The translations under genes were made by a program, and so were the position numbers. Positions 35,285-37,126 of a DNA stretch of 37,126 nt are shown here, one piece after another. The stretch is from Pseudomonas syringae pv. cilantro. GTDB lineage: Bacteria; Pseudomonadota; Gammaproteobacteria; Pseudomonadales; Pseudomonadaceae. Numbering within the stretch: position 1 is the stretch's first letter; every line of letters starts with the position of its first letter. The notes below the pieces were generated by a model. The model saw only the letters and a program-made list of their open reading frames with translations, was not told the DNA's origin and ran no database searches. Location: NCBI RefSeq assembly GCF_001293775.1, contig NZ_LGLN01000013.1:290272-327397 (forward strand), in the 5' to 3' direction.

Positions 35285-36058
35285 ATGAAAAAGCTATTGG
35301 CGATATTCGCCGCTGTTACCGCCTTGTCCGCGCAGGCCAACGAGACCCTGACCGTCGCGGCCTCCGCCGTGCCGCACGCCGAGATCCTCGAATTCGTCAA
35401 ACCGACCCTGGCCAAGGAAGGCGTCGACCTGAACATCAAGGTGTTCAACGACTACATTCAGCCGAACGCGCAGGTCGCGCAGAAGCATATGGACGCCAAT
35501 TTCTTCCAGCATCAGCCGTATCTGGATGAGTACAACAAGGGCCAAGGCACTGACCTGGTGGCCGTGGCCAAAGTCCACGTAGAGCCGTTTGGCGCCTACG
35601 CGGAAAAAGCCAAGTCGCTGGCCGAGCTGCCAGACGGTGCCAACGTCGCGCTGCCCAACGATGCGACCAATGAAGGTCGTGCGCTGTTACTGTTACAGAA
35701 GGCGGGCCTGATCACCTTGGCGGACCCGACCAACATCCTGTCGAAGCCTTCGGACGTTACCAACAACCCGAAAAAACTGAAATTCCGCGAGCTGGAAGCT
35801 GCCACGCTGCCACGCGTGCGGACTCAGGTCGATCTGGCATTGATCAACACCAACTATGCGCTCAGCGCTGGTCTCGATCCTAAAAAGGATGCGTTGATCA
35901 TCGAAGGTCCGGATTCGCCGTACGCGAACATCCTGGTTGCCCGCCCGGACAACAAGGACTCGGACGCGATGAAAAAGCTGGCCGCAGCGCTGCAAAGCCC
36001 GGAAGTGAAAGCGTTCCTGGAAGAGAAATACAAAGGCGCAGTGGTTCCGGCGTTCTGA
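35285..36058 (+). CDS. metQ: Methionine-binding periplasmic protein MetQ
   Basis: A 257-residue NlpA-family solute-binding protein. Signal peptide about 1-18 (LSAQA before NETLT) without a lipobox cysteine, so it should be soluble in the periplasm rather than lipid-anchored as in E. coli. The family pattern AHAE is here VPHAEIL, with QHQPYLDEYN and the C-terminal PEVKAFLEEKYKGAVVPAF. A strong AAGGAG precedes the ATG. Confidence 0.93.
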   Translation: MKKLLAIFAAVTALSAQANETLTVAASAVPHAEILEFVKPTLAKEGVDLNIKVFNDYIQPNAQVAQKHMDANFFQHQPYLDEYNKGQGTDLVAVAKVHVEPFGAYAEKAKSLAELPDGANVALPNDATNEGRALLLLQKAGLITLADPTNILSKPSDVTNNPKKLKFRELEAATLPRVRTQVDLALINTNYALSAGLDPKKDALIIEGPDSPYANILVARPDNKDSDAMKKLAAALQSPEVKAFLEEKYKGAVVPAF

Positions 36059-36407
36059 TCTGATTGCGTTGCGCCATACATGCAAAACAGGCTGCCTCGG
36101 TGCACCACACAAGACCGAGGTGGCCCGGTTTGGGGCCGCAACGCAGTCCATCGCTTCTGTGGGAGCGGACCGGGCGACGCTTCGCTTGTGTGGGAGCGGA
36201 CTTGTCCGCTAACTGCCGGGCACCGGCAGTAAAACCAGTTGCTTCGGTGCACCAGATACAACCAAGGTAGCCTGTTTCAGGACCGCTACGCAGCCCATCG
36301 CGGACGAGTCCGCTCCCACGCCCTGCGGGCAGAAGCCCAAATCTTTATGCACCTCAAGGCCTGTGAAATGCTCGCAGAATGTGGCTTGTGAGCGGGCCGT
36401 GCGACGC
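36059..36407. other. 349-base gene-free region between metQ and the SCO gene
   Basis: The interval holds one complete and one partial copy of the REP-type element and no supported gene. metQ and the SCO gene converge here. Confidence 0.7.
36088..36337. repeat. Tandem REP/REPIN-type extragenic repeats
   Basis: A partial copy (36088-36165) contains the core GGTGCACCACACAAGACC and CGCAGTCCATCGC. A full copy (36188-36337) starts with GTGTGGGAGCGGACTTGTCC, has a small hairpin CTGCCGGGCACCGGCAG, the core GGTGCACCAGATACAACC, and ends with the inverted REP GCGGACGAGTCCGCTCCCAC at 36300-36319. The whole can fold as one long hairpin, like REP doublets described in other pseudomonads. Confidence 0.8.
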
Positions 36408-37040
36408 TCAATCCCTCTCCAGCAACCCAGGCAATTGCCTGACCAGTTTCTGGTTGTTCAGCGGGGCGCGGATGAAGCCTCGCTGGGTGCCGTCCGGGCC
36501 GATCAGGGCCAGATTGCCGCTGTGGTCGACGAAATAGTTTGGCTTGCTGGTGTCGGCGGGGATGAACGGGATGCTGACCGCGCTGGCCAGTTTCTGCAGT
36601 TCAGGCACCGGCGCGGTAAGGCCGATGAAGGTTTTGTCGAAATACCCCAGGTATTGTTTGAGCTGCTGCGGCGTGTCGCGGTTGGGGTCAACGCTGACCA
36701 GCACCACGCGCATCCGCTCGGCCGTGTCTTTGGGCAGTTCGCTTCTGATCTGCTTGATCTGCGCCAGCGTGGTAGGGCAGATGTCCGGGCAGAACGTGTA
36801 ACCAAAGAACATCAGTGTCCACTGGCCCTTGAGCCGGTCGATGGCCATCGCCTCACCGTTCTGATCGATCATGCTCAATGCAGGCAGGGTGCGGCTTTTT
36901 GGCAACAGGATAATGCCTGCGTCGTTGAGTGCCGCCTGATCTTGCGGTCCGCGGCCAGACAGCAGCTGGCTGGTGATGAGGCCGAGCAGGAGCGCCACAA
37001 TAGCGGCAACGATGAAAACGGTTTTCTGGATTCGGGTCAT
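36408..37040 (-). CDS. SCO1/SenC-family copper chaperone
   Basis: A 210-residue membrane-anchored thioredoxin-fold protein. N-terminal helix about 7-27 (VFIVAAIVALLLGLITSQLL), copper ligands C84 and C88 (FCPDIC) and H173 (YFVDHSG). SCO proteins deliver copper to the CuA centre of cytochrome c oxidase or act in thiol/redox defence. The ATG at MTRIQKTVFI was preferred because it puts the helix at the start; an in-frame ATG 30 bases upstream adds MSEHYACIET, and neither has a clear ribosome binding site. Genes upstream lie outside the window, so the oxidase context is not visible. Confidence 0.85.
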   Translation of the reverse strand: MTRIQKTVFIVAAIVALLLGLITSQLLSGRGPQDQAALNDAGIILLPKSRTLPALSMIDQNGEAMAIDRLKGQWTLMFFGYTFCPDICPTTLAQIKQIRSELPKDTAERMRVVLVSVDPNRDTPQQLKQYLGYFDKTFIGLTAPVPELQKLASAVSIPFIPADTSKPNYFVDHSGNLALIGPDGTQRGFIRAPLNNQKLVRQLPGLLERD

Positions 37041-37085
37041 GGTTTCAATGCAGGCGTAGTGTTCGCTCATGATGTCGCATATTCA

Positions 37086-37107
37086 GAACAGAGCCTAGGG
37101 TCTGTTC
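37086..37107. other. Near-perfect 22-bp palindrome at right edge
   Basis: GAACAGA (37086-37092) and TCTGTTC (37101-37107) flank GCCTAGGG, whose CCTAGG is itself palindromic; 20 of 22 positions are symmetric. It lies about 46 bases upstream of the SCO start. It could be an operator or the end of a mobile element that continues outside the window. Confidence 0.4.
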
Positions 37108-37126
37108 CCGTTTCATCGCGAGCCGC

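Noticed and set aside
36059..36407. Possible CRISPR-like repeat array
   Set aside because: The repeats are inverted, unequal and few, with conserved inner cores; they fit REP-type elements, and no cas genes are near.

Overview
The window is chromosomal DNA of a Pseudomonas, most likely of the P. syringae group. The evidence is the moderately high GC content, gene sets in the order I remember from P. aeruginosa PAO1 (argE-argA-gshA-tex-ompR-envZ; algB-kinB-amidase-dgcH-dsbA-engB-polA-thrB-znu-met), P. syringae-style intergenic REP sequences, and no cytochrome c4/c5 genes beside dsbA, which fits an oxidase-negative lineage. The species call is an inference. No phage, integron, CRISPR array, tRNA, rRNA or complete insertion sequence was seen.

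Layout. 160-6115: a CYTH-CHAD triphosphatase, argE, argA and gshA (arginine and glutathione synthesis). 6358-11546: a thioesterase, tex, and the ompR-envZ two-component system (amgR-amgS of PAO1). 11547-13842: a small envelope-stress cluster with an Ivy-like lysozyme-inhibitor-family protein, a 54-residue DUF1328 membrane protein not found by length-limited ORF calling, another small membrane protein, and a triple-BON periplasmic protein. 14039-21707: algB-kinB (alginate and virulence control), a peptidoglycan amidase lipoprotein, the diguanylate cyclase DgcH, a nuclease/phosphatase-fold protein and dsbA. 22003-27008: engB, the sRNA ErsA, polA, a DUF2782 protein and thrB. 27158-30967: znuA / zur-znuC-znuB zinc uptake and a lipoprotein. 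31090-37040: the large catalase katE, metN-metI-metQ methionine uptake, and a SCO copper chaperone.

Most of the window is housekeeping and stress genes. The points that go beyond routine annotation are: (1) PolA has lost all four acidic residues of its 3'-5' exonuclease site while its polymerase and 5'-nuclease motifs are intact; (2) a near-consensus sigma-54 promoter with a perfect upstream palindrome lies before the small membrane-protein/Ivy-like genes; (3) an eight-codon leader ORF ending Arg-Arg-stop, with a strong ribosome binding site and a terminator-like hairpin, precedes argA; (4) ErsA can be placed with a sigma-22 promoter and a terminator; (5) two perfect hairpins, one terminator-like, separate ompR from envZ. 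Several genes act together on the envelope and on alginate control: OmpR-EnvZ, AlgB-KinB, ErsA, DsbA, the amidase and DgcH.
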